Shown here piece after piece: positions 26,226 to 35,996 of a stretch of DNA of 64,000 bases; the first letter of the stretch is position 1, and each line of letters begins with the position of its first letter. Origin of the DNA: Octodonta nipae (taxonomy: Eukaryota > Arthropoda > Insecta > Coleoptera > Chrysomelidae); the NCBI GenBank assembly GCA_034190945.1, contig CM067217.1, positions 132,027,860 through 132,091,859 on the forward strand, read 5' to 3'. The translations under genes and the position numbers were made by a program. Under the pieces are notes generated by a model, which did not search any database, was not told where the DNA came from, and worked only from the letters and a program-made list of their open reading frames with translations.

Positions 26226-27599
26226 ATGGACCCAAATCATTTGAAGGTTAAAGAATTGGACTATGAATTGTTGATTCGCAAGGTAAAACCTATAGGAGAT
26301 GTTGACTCCAAGCGTAAACTGCTAAGAGGAGCATTAAGTCAAGAAAATGCAAATCGTAGCTTTGTTCAAAGTGTCTTATCTAGCCCACTCCCACATGACG
26401 ATGACGTTGTTGAAATTAGGGAAACTATAGCCGATCTCAAGACCCAAATTTCTAGTTTTGCTGGAACTACCACTTGCAGTATATATAAGCGAATCTCAAC
26501 CCGCCTTACCCATCTTTCGGGTAGAATACACCGTTTGTCCGAGAACTCTGATGATTTGGCTTTTAAATTAGTACCTTCAGCGTCTACCCCTCAGCAAGTA
26601 TCTCATGGCCAATCATTTTCGTCAAATACCCCTGTCTTTAAGTCAGTTTCTCCCTTTAAGTGGAACCTTTATTTTACCGGACAAAATCCCAGAGAATCTG
26701 TTCATTCTTTTCTGGAGAAAGTAGAAACGTTAAGAATTGCCCGAGGTGTTAGCAAGGACGAACTGTTTGTCTCTGCATGTGAGTTATTCAAAGGAACAGC
26801 ATTAACCTGGTACATTAGCATCAAAGATAAAATTGGAACCTGGGACCAATTGGTGAATAGATTGAAAAAGGACTTTTTACCTTATTTTTATGATGAAGAT
26901 CTGCAACGCGAGATAGACACTCGAACTCAAGGAGTTAACGAGAAGGTTACTCTGTTCATAGCCTGTATGGTAGGACTGTTCAACCGTCTCTCTACGAAGC
27001 CGGATGAGAAGACCATCGTAAACAAAATTCGTCGAAATTTAGCTCCCCATTTCCTCTCTCACCTCGCTTTAATTACTATTGATACCGTAGACCAATTATC
27101 TGATGTGTGTCGTCAATTAGAGGAATCCATGACTTGGAGTAAACGTTACCGACCACCTCCCAGTTCCTCCAGTGGATTGTTAGAACCAGATCTGAGTTAT
27201 TCAGTGTCAGCACCCAGTTCCTTGAGAACCAACTCATCCCGAAATTTTAGTTTCTCACCCCATCTCTCGTCTTCTCGAAATGTTAGTTTTTCGCCTAGCT
27301 TCACTTCTCGAAATGTTAGTACCGTAAATGTTTCCGGGCCACGATGTTGGAATTGTAATTTGGTAGGACATACTTATAATGTTTGCAAACGTCCCCGAAA
27401 ATTTTTCTGTTTTGGATGTGGTACAAAGGGAGTAACGAAGCGGAATTGTTCTCATTGTCTAGCCGAAACGGCAAAAAACGAACCAGCTGGAGATGGACAT
27501 CTGGACGCTGTCGCCAGCACTTCAACCCAAAGTCCAGTACCAAGTTCCTCCACTCCTCCCCACATCAATGGGAAAGGCAAAACGTCTTCTCCTCAATAA
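26226..27599 (+). CDS. Ty3/gypsy Gag
   Basis: An intact 457-residue Gag, the structural protein that packages the element RNA in virus-like particles. ATG 26226 follows a purine context and is the first in frame after the leader. Residues about 140-300 show the retrotransposon Gag fold (LTWY, then a long helical region). Two zinc knuckles follow near residues 375-400. The first, CWNCNLVGHTYNVC, is a standard CX2CX4HX4C. In the second (CFGCGTKGVTKRNC) the His is replaced by Val, so it may bind zinc poorly. A Ser/Pro-rich linker precedes the knuckles. The 3' part overlaps pol, with a slippery heptamer at 27473-27479. Confidence 0.92.
   Translation: MDPNHLKVKELDYELLIRKVKPIGDVDSKRKLLRGALSQENANRSFVQSVLSSPLPHDDDVVEIRETIADLKTQISSFAGTTTCSIYKRISTRLTHLSGRIHRLSENSDDLAFKLVPSASTPQQVSHGQSFSSNTPVFKSVSPFKWNLYFTGQNPRESVHSFLEKVETLRIARGVSKDELFVSACELFKGTALTWYISIKDKIGTWDQLVNRLKKDFLPYFYDEDLQREIDTRTQGVNEKVTLFIACMVGLFNRLSTKPDEKTIVNKIRRNLAPHFLSHLALITIDTVDQLSDVCRQLEESMTWSKRYRPPPSSSSGLLEPDLSYSVSAPSSLRTNSSRNFSFSPHLSSSRNVSFSPSFTSRNVSTVNVSGPRCWNCNLVGHTYNVCKRPRKFFCFGCGTKGVTKRNCSHCLAETAKNEPAGDGHLDAVASTSTQSPVPSSSTPPHINGKGKTSSPQ
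27473..27479 (+). promoter_or_regulatory. -1 frameshift slippery site A_AAA_AAC in gag-pol overlap
   Basis: In the gag frame the codons read GCA AAA AAC, placing the classic heptamer in exact phase. A -1 slip enters the frame that encodes the protease (27476 onwards). The gag stop is 120 bases downstream at 27597-27599. Whether a pseudoknot follows was not computed. Confidence 0.7.
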
Positions 27600-30500
27600 A
27601 GTCTGGTACACTATTCTCCCCTCAGGAATGGAATCAGTGGCTCCTGAAGGTTAAAGCTTTCTGTCGTCCCACATGTAATTTGAGTCCCCTATTTGTTAGG
27701 AAACCTTTGGATAACAGACCGTATCTTCCTGTAAACATTTTCGATAGGCCAATAACAGCTTTGGTAGATAGTGGCAGTACCTCTTCCGTATTGGGATCAA
27801 CTGGACTCTCAATCCTGCAGGACTTTAATTTACCTATTCAGTACCAGGACCCTTTGGTAATAACTACCGCTGATGGTCAACCTCAAGATTTCCTAGGATA
27901 TGTCATGTTACCTATCTCTCTTAACAATGTCGTCAACTATCTTAAAGTATTGATTATTACTTCCGTTAAACATAGTCTTATATTAGGTATGGATTTCCTG
28001 CAACAATTCCAGATAAAAGCTAACTTTTCCTCCCTATCGTACAAACATCAAGTCACACAAATTTCCACGATTAATACTATTCCGTTTCCGACCTGTCCCC
28101 GGATCAACAACTCGAATTACAAAAGATCATGGACTTATTTCTGAGTTTGTCACCTCCGGACAAAATCGGTAGGACACATTTAATCACCCATAGTATCGAT
28201 ACCGGTAATGCTAAGCCCATTGCATCCAGGCAATACCCTTTATCTCCGGCTATGCAGAAAGAGCTAAACAAACAAGTGGATGAAATGTTGAAGTTAGGAG
28301 TCATCCAACCCTCTAAGTCACCTTGGTGTAGTCCCTTGTGGTTGGTGGAAAAACGTTCTGGAGAGTATCGTGTCTGTTTTGATGGCAGGAAATTGAATGA
28401 AGTAACTGTTCCCGACCAGTATCCCATGCCTTTAGTTGATTCCATTTGAAATAAACTCAGGGATGCTAAGTTTCTGACTTCTATCGACCTAAAACAGGCA
28501 TTTTTCCAAATCCCTCTAGAGGAATCTTCTCAACCCAAAACTAGCTTTGCTGTTTATGGTAAGGGTTTATTCGAATTTTGTGTCATGCCCTTTGGTTTGT
28601 CAAATAGCCCAAAAACTATGGTTAGACTGATGGACATGGTAATTGGACCTGCCTTAGAGCCGTATTGTTTCGTATTTTTAGATGATATTATCGTTGCAAC
28701 TCCCGATTTTGAAACTCATATTCGTGTCTTACAATCTGTGTATCAACGTCTCAAGAATGCCAACCTTACCGTAAATTGGAAGAAATGCGAATTCTGTCCT
28801 TCCTTAAACTATTTAGGCTTTGTCGTAGATCAAGAAGGTTTAAGAACCGATCCGGAGAAGGTGTCAGCTATTTTAAATTTTCCTAAGCCCAAGACGACTA
28901 CCGAAATTCGTCGGCTACTAGGATTAGCTAGTTGGTACAGGAGGTTCATAAAAAACTTTGCCTCGATCTCTGCACCTATTTCAAACTTACTGCAAGGTAG
29001 GAAGAAAGGACAACCAATTATCTGGACCCAAGAAGCGGATGATGCTTTTACCGAAATTAAAAGAAGTCTAACCTCTGCACCAGTTTTAGCTAGCCCTGAT
29101 TTCACTAAACCTTTCGTTGTCCAGTGTGATGCGTCAGATTACGGAGTTGGAGCCATTCTTTACCAGGAATGTGATGGTTTGGAGCACCCCATAGCGTATG
29201 CTAGCAAAACTTTAACGAAAACGCAGCGGAATTATTCAGTCACTGAAAAGGAATTATGGGCAGTCATTTTCGGCATTGAGAAATTTCAAGGATATTTGTT
29301 AGGTACCGAGTTTACAGTGGTAAGCGATCATGCTTCCCTTAAATGGTTGACGAACATTCCAAATCCCTCAGGAAGGTTAGCTCGTTGGTTAATTCGTTTG
29401 TCCCAGTTCAAGTTCAAGGTAGTGCACCGCAAGGGATCACAAAATGTAGTAGCAGATGCATTGTCTAGGTCCATACCTGAAACCTCCACTCTCGATCTTT
29501 CCAATCTCAAACCCGATAAGTGGTACCACTCTATGATTGAGCGAGTTAAAAAGGCTCCAGAAAATTACCCTTCGTTCAGGGTAGAAAATAACATCCTTTA
29601 TAAGCACGTTTTTGCTCACCACGATATCGTTAGCAATACCACTGACTGGAAAATAGTTGTGCCCCAAGGAAATCGACTAGAGATTTTTCAAAAATTTCAT
29701 GATGATGCTACCGCAGGTCATTTTGGTGTATCGAAGACTTTTCATCGCATAATAGAACTTTATTACTGGCCCAAAATGAGACAGGATATTTACCGTTATG
29801 TTAGGAAGTGTGATATTTGCAATGCCTGCAAGAGTTCAAATTTACCTCGTGCTGGTTTAATGGGATCATATCGGAATATTAACTTCCCGTTCCAAATGGT
29901 GTCAGCTGATTTGTTAGGTCCTTATCCGAGGTCGAAAAATCGAAACCAATATCTATAGTGCTCGTGGATTGGTTTACCAAGTATGTTTTAGTCCACCCAA
30001 TGCCTACCGCTACCTCTAAGAGAATCACAAAATTTATCGAAACCCAACTGTTCTTAGTGTATGGAGTCCCACAGGTGTTTTGTTGTGATAACGGTAGTCA
30101 GTTCTCCAGTAAGGAATTCAAGTCCCTGATGGAAGCTTATAAAATCCAGAAAATATTTTACAACGCTAAATATCATGCTCAAGTGAATCACACAGAGCGA
30201 ATTAACAGATCCATAGTTACCTGTATCCGTAGTTTTATTTTTGATAATCATAAAGACTGGGATGTCAACATTTTTAAAATCGCCCAAGCCATTCGTCTAG
30301 CTAAACACGATGTTACCCATTTTGCCCCTTCATTTTTGGTTTTTGGCCGCAACGTTCCTTTGACTGGGGATTACTATGGGAAGATATCTGAGAATGATAC
30401 AAATTTTCCCACGATTTCCGACAATCTTCAGAAGTCTGAGGATATACAAAAATTTCCAAAACTATTTGTCGACATTCGCAAAAGGTTACACCAGGCATAC

Positions 30501-30815
30501 TTGAGAAACTCTCATCAATATAACCTCCGCAAACGAGAAGTTAATTTTCATGTTGGGGATAGAGTGTGGAAAAAGAATTATACCTTATCAAAAGCAGCTA
30601 ATGATTATTCCGCCAAATTAGCGCCGAAATTCATTCCGTGTACTATTATTCGGAAATTATCTAATCTGGTTTACCAATTGAAGGATTCCGCTGGGAATAA
30701 TTTAGGCAATTGGCATGTTAAGGATTTGAAATCCTATTTTTCCGACCCCGAAGTTGGGAAGGAGCATTCTTCCTACGAATCTTCGAATTCAGAAGACGAT
30801 TCATCCTTGGAGTAA
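27476..30815 (+). pseudogene. Ty3/gypsy Pol: protease, RT, RNase H, integrase (broken)
   Basis: Pol is in the -1 frame relative to gag. The aspartic protease has ALVDSGSTSS (about 27757-27790). The RT contains PLWLVEKRSGEYRVCFD, the palm segment FVFLDDI (FLDD in place of YVDD) and DLKQAFFQIP. RNase H has QCDASDYGVG, a TEKELWA strand and SDHASLKWL. The integrase has an HHCC zinc finger (HFGVSKTFH to CDICNACK, about 29710-29835), then Asp in SADLLG, Asp in CCDNGSQF and Glu in NHTERINR. Three lesions break it: a one-base shift near 28085, TGA at 28447-28449 within the RT, and a one-base shift near 29955 in the integrase. No env-like frame follows. Confidence 0.9.
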
Positions 30816-31618
30816 TATCGTACCATTTCCCCGTATCTGTCTATCGATTACCAAACTTCTCTATGCTATCGTTTCGTTTCTGTTTCTTACCTTATATATC
30901 TTATCTTTTCTTGGTCTCTTGGGTGGGCCGACGAATACCCCAAGCCAGGATCCCAGTGGGGACGTAAAAGCCGTCCATCTAGAGCCCCAGGTTTCCCATA
31001 ACATCTAGGTCTTCTACAGACTAATTCCTCTTTTCTTGGTCTCTTGGGTGGGCCGACGAATACCCCAAGCCAGGATCCCAGTGGGGACGTAAAAGCCGTC
31101 CATCTGGAGCCCCAGGTTTCCCATAACATCTAGGTCCTCTACAGACTAATTCCTCTTTTCTTGGTCTCTTGGGTGGGCATACGAATACCCCAAGGCGGTG
31201 AAACCATGCGCGGACGTAAAAGCCGTCCAACTGGATTCTATCTATTGCCACAACATCCAGGTCTTTTGTAGCCTAATTCATATCGTTCCTATCTCTTGTA
31301 TCTTTTCCTTGGTCTCTCTCATCAGCTTATGCTTTGCTGTAATTTTTAGGTCACTTTACCTTCTTTCTGGTTTGTTCAGAATGTCATCGTATGAATTATC
31401 GCTGAACAAATTAACTCTCTTATCGTTATATATAATAGTTGCTAGTTTGTCGAACTAATGATATTTTCTTGTCTACCTTTTCTTATACCTATTTCAGTTA
31501 TCGACTTATCGAGTGGTATGCATTTGATGCACTAGCTTTTGTTGATTTAAGATGCATTTTTGGGAATTTGGATTCTCTGCATTATCTGATGTTTATCTGG
31601 AACAATTTCTTAGATTCC
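30816..31618 (+). repeat. Gypsy 3' untranslated region with 125-bp tandem repeats
   Basis: Units starting near 30906, 31031 and 31156 share ttttcttggtctcttgggtg, then cgaatacccc, then gacgtaaaagccgtcca. Spacing is 125 bases. The first two are nearly identical, the third is diverged after 31195, and a fourth remnant starts near 31304. The remaining bases to the Polinton edge are AT-rich and non-coding. Target duplication GATTCC occupies 31613-31618. Confidence 0.85.
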
Positions 31619-32325
31619 AGTAGTTAAACAAAGCGGTTTCTGGAGCGGAAGTGGGCATAAAGGTAACCAGTCATCGAGTTCTCGCCGGGAGCTGCTGCCG
31701 AGCTGTTGGTAGTTGTTGTTTGGATAAGAAGAAGACATTGGGAAGAAGAAGAAGACATTGGGGGTGGTCGTAGGGGTGCGCGAAAGACATTTGGGTGTGT
31801 CGCAGAGGTGCGTGCCATCTGTTGTTAATAAATGAAAGCAATTGTATTGTGGGTTGCGTGGGTTGCAGAGTGCACGCCATCTGTTGATGGTTGTGGTGCT
31901 TACAAAGAAAAAAAGCTAAATACTTGGCCGGGTATCGAACGCGGCTTGCCTGATTACAAAGTCAGGTGTCCACCGAGCTGCGCTAATGCGGTTAATCGAG
32001 AAATGTTTATTTGAAAAGGTATAGTACATGCCCGTTGTGTGGGCGCGGGTTTTTGGGCGTTGTTCGGTTAGATATTTGGGGGCTGGATGGGGGATATGAT
32101 ATTTTGTTGTCTGTAAAAAATTTAAAATCTTGGTATTTTGTTGTCTGTAAAAAAATTTAAAATCTTTTGCTTAAGCCTGCATGCGCGAGAACGTCCACTC
32201 CTTCGAGTCTATAGTTATCGTAAGCGACCGCCTACCTGCGCAAGAACGGCAACTCCTTCGAGACTCTGATTTTGTCGGATGATTCAAGACCGAGCGTAAT
32301 AATTTTGATACTTGGAAAAATTTTT
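31619..32325 (+). repeat. Polinton left terminal inverted repeat
   Basis: About 707 bases that match the reverse complement of 48697-49530 almost exactly, until the pairing is lost after cttggaaaaat near 32325. It contains a tRNA-like segment and two subterminal 35-base repeats. Short frames here (31624-32014) are mirrored in the other TIR and are not genes. Confidence 0.93.
31924..31993 (-). other. tRNA-like segment in left TIR
   Basis: Mirror copy of 49158-49227, described there. Read on the minus strand it has A-box-like and B-box-like sequences and an anticodon-arm hairpin, but no paired acceptor stem. Confidence 0.5.
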
Positions 32326-32549
32326 AATGATGAATCAAGAATTTGATGTTATGGTTTCTAGTAGTCTGCTAATAATTTTTAGAATAAAGTAACGAAAGAG
32401 GTGCAAGATGAGCATAGTGTCTCACCAACTACTGTTGAATGCAGATCGATAAAAATGACTTTACTTAAATCAAGTTTTATAATATTCACATTAATTTTGA
32501 AAAATGTCTTGTATGTTAATATACCTTATGGAACCAAGGACATGGCTGT

Positions 32550-32900
32550 ATGACCTTCAGGGAACTGTTTGAACCGCTCCAACTACACATTGATGGCTCG
32601 AGATAGATTAAACGATGGACGGCTGCCTGTATATTTTGCTCGCCTGTCAAACACAACAAAAATTTCAAACTGAAGCTGATATTTTCTGATGACACTGAAG
32701 GTGACACTGACTGGATTTCAGCAGCTTCATGCCAAGATGAAAAAACTTTACTATCCAACAGCTCAATGACTATACGTGATGCTAAACTACAAGAGGAGCT
32801 CCACAAAGTGCTAATTCTTATTTGTGTAACACTCTCTACAATTACAATATTATTACTTAAATTAATTGTGAAATTTATTAGGAAAATAATGAATAATTAA
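32550..32900 (+). CDS. Possible small membrane protein (44 residues, or a longer frame with one stop)
   Basis: A plus-strand frame from ATG 32550 has a TAG at 32604-32606 and then stays open to TAA 32898-32900. The last ATG in the frame, 32766, gives a 44-residue product. It has a charged N-terminus, one strongly hydrophobic segment of about 22 residues (leucine, isoleucine and threonine rich, at roughly 32812-32880) and a basic tail, the layout of a single-pass membrane protein. I recognise no family. It lies just inside the left TIR and converges with the neighbouring minus-strand gene. It could also be chance. Confidence 0.3.
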
Positions 32901-32923
32901 AACACATAGTTATATACAATGTT

Positions 32924-33454
32924 TTATTTATGTAAAACACTATTCAGAAGCCAATAATAAACTACATCAACATTTTCTTTTGCACATCGTACTGGATCAT
33001 TGCAGCGGCAGTGAAAAATGCATGGAGAGTCAGAAGGTTTCAGTTCAACAGCGCCATTGAAGTTTTCCAGATTGATTAGGTGATAGTGTGATTCCTCATC
33101 TTCGTTAAGCAGTTTTCTCAAATTGTTGATTTTCAGCTCTTCAAATAACTTGTTAAATAAAAAGTCATATTTCTGATGGCCTCGTACATATATGTGCGTG
33201 CATTTGGTTAGGAAAATTCTCAAAATGTCGTTCATAGTATTCAAATCATAGTGGCCATCAGAGTAGTGGAGTCCATGTAGCCGTTGTTCCAAATAACGTA
33301 CTTGCCTTTTGTCTGCTGCTGATAGATAGTTAAACGGTTTAGGTGGTTTAAACAAAAACACTCCTGTGCGTTTACGTGTCTTGATAACCAATTCCTTGGG
33401 AACAAATCTTCCCTCGATTTCGAAACCTTGAATGTCGACAATTGCAATTTCCAT
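32924..33454 (-). CDS. Polinton-associated hypothetical protein (176 aa)
   Basis: Intact frame from ATG 33454. It opens MEIAIVDIQGF and later has a Y.RGHQKYDFL element and a Cys-rich C-terminal part (CIFHCRCNDPVRC). This layout recalls uncharacterised insect proteins that often accompany mobile elements. The acidic VDIQGF strand could suggest an RNase H-like fold, but that is only a guess. It is the last gene of the leftward virion block, 53 bases after the capsid stop, and has its own TATATTAG motif at 33508-33515. Confidence 0.7.
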   Translation of the reverse strand: MEIAIVDIQGFEIEGRFVPKELVIKTRKRTGVFLFKPPKPFNYLSAADKRQVRYLEQRLHGLHYSDGHYDLNTMNDILRIFLTKCTHIYVRGHQKYDFLFNKLFEELKINNLRKLLNEDEESHYHLINLENFNGAVELKPSDSPCIFHCRCNDPVRCAKENVDVVYYWLLNSVLHK

Positions 33455-33507
33455 GGTGAACCGTTGAAAAGCTATAACGAAACTGATTTTCTAAACAGCT
33501 GAGTGAT

Positions 33508-33515
33508 CTAATATA
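33508..33515 (-). promoter_or_regulatory. TATATTAG motif upstream of 32924-33454
   Basis: On the minus strand TATATTAG lies about 55 bases before the ATG and overlaps the stop codon of the upstream capsid gene. The same octamer occurs at 35588-35595 before the minor capsid gene. A related TATAAGAG lies near 34809-34816 before the major capsid gene. It is a candidate shared late-gene promoter element. Confidence 0.4.
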
Positions 33516-34712
33516 AGCTTCGGACAATTTCGCTGAGTGGGAGAAATTCCATTAGGCAATCGTGGATAATTATGCAGAAGGCTCGGGTCTTATCGGGAAA
33601 TCCCGTCTGGCTTTCAATATCCAAGCGAATATCTACAGTCGAGGATTTCATGGTGTCCTCACGTCGGGAGCAATCGATGACGAATAGGGTGTGCGTCTTG
33701 AATGCAACATAATCCAGTAGAGGGTGTTTGCCGCCGCCAAAGCTGGGATAAAAATCCGTATACCTTTTGTACGCCTCACCGTACTCACTCTTTGAAAAAT
33801 CTAAATCAAATCTCTCCATAGGCCAAAATTCGCTGTTTAAATTTAGACGAATATTGGAAATGTGAATATTGTCAAATTCCGTGGGATCTTCTTTGATGTT
33901 GCTGTGGCGATCCGTTTGAAAGGCTAAGATAACGTAACGAGGCTTTCCAGTGCGGCACACGTCTTCACAGCCCAAATTTCACGAGTAGCACCTGTTTTGA
34001 GAGCAGGCAACTCATTTAGCTCCCATTTACGAAACGGTAAAATTATACTGGAATCCGCTTTGACGGCTTGCAGTAAATCCAATTTAACGTCATCGTTTGG
34101 AAAAATGTGACGGACTTTGAGTTTGATGTTGTTTATTGTCACTTTACCCTTGGTAGCAGCATCCGTGATTATAAGGCAATCATCATCGCTACGACTTCGC
34201 ACCAGACGAATTGTTTGTTTACCACACATCACCTGCTTATAGTCGTTGAAGATGGAAAACAAATGTCCCAATGGAATGTACATGTGAAAAGTTTTATCGG
34301 CGGCATTCATATACGCTTTATGTGGAAAATTCCACCCGGCTATGAATAGGTCCTTTGAACTGTTGGGGTCGTAGCACAAGTATCCACGAATTGTACTCAC
34401 GCGACCAGGGTCTCTCACGGTTTCAATTTCCTTGCCGCACAACTCGTACGTAACGCTGTCGAAGAAGAAAGCTCCAGCATTTGGTGATAGAGAAACATCT
34501 CCATTGCCTGCTGTCTTCACCACTTGTCCCTGGATTGAGATGCAGGAATCAGCCATGGAAAACCAACAATCTGTTTGATTGACGGTGATTTCAACGATAT
34601 CATTGTTGCCGAATGACTTGACGTATGGATAGTAGGTTCGCAACTCCTCGCGTCTTACACTATCATCAAAATTTGGTTTGCGGAAGATATCGAACATTTG
34701 AGGAGTTGACAT
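33508..34712 (-). pseudogene. Probable Polinton major capsid protein, frameshifted
   Basis: Two minus-strand frames (34712-33924 and 33975-33508) together cover about 400 residues. The first opens MSTPQMFDIFRKPNF and the second contains RYVILAFQTDR. In insect Polintons a protein of this layout and place is the presumed double jelly-roll major capsid protein, which forms the icosahedral shell. The assignment rests on context and resemblance, since a fold cannot be computed here. The frames are joined by a one-base shift at a short A-run near 33945. No strict slippery heptamer is seen there, so I read it as a lesion or a sequencing error rather than programmed shifting. The next gene upstream is the minor capsid gene. 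Confidence 0.7.
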
Positions 34713-34847
34713 GGTAGCCGAGCGTTTGTAGAAACAATCTGTTTGAGAGCGTGAGTGATCTCTTGAGAGGTTTCATAGAAACTGATGGTGGACGAGGAGC
34801 GGTTAACCTCTTATATGGTTCTTCATCAAATACAAGTCGACCCATTA

Positions 34848-35560
34848 TTATTGTAGTTGTTTCAGCTCAAGTCGAATGATGATTTCTTCACCACGAAAAT
34901 TCACAAGTTCAGAGTCTTGATTCAAAATTTGCAATGTGAGGTTATGTATTTCGCTTCTGTTAATCGGCAAATAGATTAAATGCTGAGGTGTTTCGTCGAT
35001 GGCAAAACCAGGATCAACTGCAACGGCAAACTCGTAAATGGTGTGTGAAGGAGTGTTATTGTAGAAGGCTCCCGATGTGATGTTGCTATCGAGATGAATC
35101 GTTCTAACTTTTATAATGTTCACTGGTAAATCGGAACTGTGAACTTGATTGCGTGGTAGCAGCTGTTTAGAGAAGCCCAGAATATCACCGATGCTGTCTT
35201 GCGGTTGAAAATCCACAGCGTACTTGCTGCTGAAAAGCTCACACTTGAGAGTATTGTTGTTGGGTTTCAATGAGAAAATATTCTCAACACCTTTGCCAAA
35301 TGAATGCCAAGTGCCTTTCTAATATAAGCTTCGATGTCACCAATTTCGTATGAACCTTCGGGCAAGTCGATGAATGTTTGCGTGTTTTGATCGTCAAACA
35401 GGTAGATCTTGTCACCTCTCTCAATGTTTGGGATGCTGTTGTACGAGTGAAAACTCAATAAAGCTAGTCCGTAGTTGTAGTTGGGATCCAACTGAATAGG
35501 TGGTTGAAAATCAATCGACAGTATTGGGCTGCGACCTTTCAATGTGATGATCACAGACAT
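34848..35560 (-). pseudogene. Probable Polinton minor capsid (penton-like) protein, frameshifted
   Basis: The frame from ATG 35560 (97 residues, opening MSVIITLKGRSPILS) continues in another frame to 34848 (140 residues). The shift falls near 35283 beside a short A-run. Segments such as LDPNYNYGLALLSFHSYNSI and LPEGSYEIGDIEAYI are characteristic of a protein found next to the major capsid gene in Polintons and held to be the single jelly-roll penton. About 237 residues in total fits. A TATATTAG motif lies 28 bases before the start. Function is by family and position. Confidence 0.7.
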
Positions 35561-35587
35561 GACTGATAATTATCCGCTTGTTAGCTG

Positions 35588-35595
35588 CTAATATA
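35588..35595 (-). promoter_or_regulatory. TATATTAG motif upstream of minor capsid gene
   Basis: Identical octamer to that at 33508-33515, here 28 bases before ATG 35560 on the minus strand. Confidence 0.4.
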
Positions 35596-35627
35596 GGTTA
35601 AAGTAAAACAACAATAATGCAAAATAT

Positions 35628-35996
35628 TTATTTTTTATTATAGAGAAATTTCAAGCATAAATGGCCACAATTTGATTGATTGTACGTCTGATAAGAGTCA
35701 TTGTTGTAGAGGATTTTCACTCCATTGCCAAAGTAGTTGGCTAATTCTCGGGGTGGTTTCAAACATCCAAAGCTATCAAAGTACTGAACGGTGTTTCCAT
35801 TTCGCACATAAGCTACCCAATGCGTACCGTGATGACTGCTGGTATCCAAATTAACGATGGCAGACTCCTTTGTTTGTGAATGTTTAGGTAAGGTGTTTCG
35901 CATAAATACTCCCCTAAAGTAGGGGATCTTCAAATGTTTGGCATATTGCTCAAGCTCGTGATTGTAAAGTGCTCGATTGGGTAGCTTTATTGGGAG
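35628..35996 (-). CDS. Adenain-type cysteine protease (maturation protease), no upstream ATG
   Basis: This frame encodes a small Ulp1/adenain-fold protease that would cleave virion precursors inside the particle. The catalytic residues are visible: His in GTHWVAY, Asp in YFDSFG, and Cys in QSNCGHLCL with its oxyanion Gln. The conserved N-terminal part (LPNRALYNHELEQYAKHL) lies upstream of any in-frame ATG. The frame is open back into the 3' end of the upstream virion gene, where a slippery heptamer (35996-36002) would bring ribosomes into this frame by a -1 slip. The first in-frame ATG (about 35909) would remove the conserved N-terminus. Alternatives are a non-AUG start, a lost ATG, or a one-base error in the A7 run. 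Confidence 0.8.
   Translation of the reverse strand, partial: LPIKLPNRALYNHELEQYAKHLKIPYFRGVFMRNTLPKHSQTKESAIVNLDTSSHHGTHWVAYVRNGNTVQYFDSFGCLKPPRELANYFGNGVKILYNNDSYQTYNQSNCGHLCLKFLYNKK

Noticed and set aside
31624..32014. Short frames in the left TIR, mirrored at 49135-49629
   Set aside because: They are overlapping frames in an inverted repeat with a tRNA-like segment, and none has family resemblance.
32516..32806. 96-codon minus-strand frame
   Set aside because: It is opposite the better plus-strand frame with a hydrophobic span, and shows no domain.
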